Source: Planctomicrobium piriforme (GTDB lineage Bacteria > Planctomycetota > Planctomycetia > Planctomycetales > Planctomycetaceae). From it: a stretch of 64,000 nucleotides of DNA. Location: NCBI RefSeq assembly GCF_900113665.1, contig NZ_FOQD01000003.1:310001-374000 (forward strand). Direction: 5' to 3'. The notes under the pieces were generated by a model. It was not told the DNA's origin and made no database searches. It saw only the letters and a program-made list of their open reading frames with translations. Made by a program: the position numbers and the translations under genes. This document shows positions 63,769 to 64,000 of the stretch, piece after piece; the first letter of the stretch is position 1, and every line of letters begins with the position of its first letter.

Positions 63769-64000
63769 ATGGTTTTCAAGTTGAAGCAGGCCTGCCTGCT
63801 GGCGGTTCCGCTGTGGTTCGCAACGACCGCCCTCGCACATCCCGGCCACGGCACGACATCGCCGGACTCGCCGATCCATTATGTCGCGGAGCCCGTGCAC
63901 ACGCAGTGGATCGTGCTGGCGGTCGCCCTGATCGCCGCCGGCATCGCCTATGGCCGCTATCGCCTCAAACGCCAGACCGCCCCGATCCCCGGCCAGAAAA
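63769..64000 (+). CDS. Exported small protein (truncated by the window end)
   Basis: ATG 63769 has AAAGGAG 9 nt upstream (an in-frame ATG at 63742 is less likely). The visible 77 residues hold a signal peptide (KLKQACLLAVPLWFATTALA), a small His/Gly patch HPGHG, and a membrane helix (QWIVLAVALIAAGIAYG) with a basic tail. The gene continues past the window. Possibly a periplasmic metal-binding or membrane anchor protein; the full sequence is needed. Confidence 0.7.
   Translation, partial: MVFKLKQACLLAVPLWFATTALAHPGHGTTSPDSPIHYVAEPVHTQWIVLAVALIAAGIAYGRYRLKRQTAPIPGQK

Overview
The window is GC-rich chromosomal DNA from a bacterium that is very probably a planctomycete (order Planctomycetales). 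The evidence is the mix of families: a BBP7-type outer-membrane barrel, DUF1080 and DUF1573 proteins, a TIGR03009-like exported protein, a sulfatase, acetyl-xylan-esterase-like hydrolases, an excisionase-HTH/receiver fusion and very many exported or lipid-anchored proteins of unknown role. Genes are moderately dense on both strands and mostly in one- to three-gene units. Intergenic spaces are rich in short dispersed palindromes and heptanucleotide repeats. I saw no rRNA, tRNA, CRISPR array, transposase or phage module.

Layout. 1-5.4 kb: end of a transglutaminase/DUF4129 protein, a small partner, an NTF2-repeat lipoprotein, a Pro/Ser-rich lipoprotein and a DUF1080 lipoprotein. 5.6-13.5 kb: acyltransferase, YgfZ, membrane glutaredoxin, DUF4440-sialidase fusion, TIGR03009-like protein and a double-thioredoxin-fold protein. 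13.5-19.8 kb: O-methyltransferase, a RES/Xre toxin-antitoxin pair in unusual order, 6-phosphogluconate dehydrogenase, an exported esterase and cytidine deaminase. 20-25.3 kb: acetyl xylan esterase, a lipoprotein, the BBP7 porin and a MoxR ATPase. 25.6-32.2 kb: HTH-receiver regulator, histidine kinase, O-antigen-ligase/TPR protein, DUF1573 protein and a glycosyltransferase. This looks like a signalling plus envelope-polysaccharide block. 32.4-40.4 kb: hemL, scramblase-like protein, pseudouridine synthase, a phosphatase/c-type-heme fusion, a DUF2617-like protein and a GlcD-type oxidase.

40.4-42.3 kb holds the most distinctive complete system: a DyP-type peroxidase whose C-terminus ends in an encapsulin-targeting peptide, overlapping by 4 nt (ATGA) the gene for a family-1 encapsulin shell. 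42.4-46.6 kb: sulfatase, two orphan proteins, and a DUF104-like antitoxin with a VapC toxin. 46.6-51.9 kb: aldose epimerase and two tandem membrane-anchored VWA paralogues. 52.2-55.4 kb: rpsO-pnp. 55.5-64 kb: soluble histidine kinase, CAP protein, MBOAT acyltransferase pair, DUF58, SEDS (FtsW/RodA) protein, small proteins, hisH, and the start of an exported protein.

The strongest items for a second look are the encapsulin/DyP unit; a 79-nt repeated element found twice, one copy sitting just before an intrinsic terminator; the reversed RES/Xre order with a nested inverted repeat; the CX5R phosphatase fused to a C-terminal CxxCH motif; and eight perfect tandem copies of a 7-mer. Functional calls are from sequence reading only; no database search was run.
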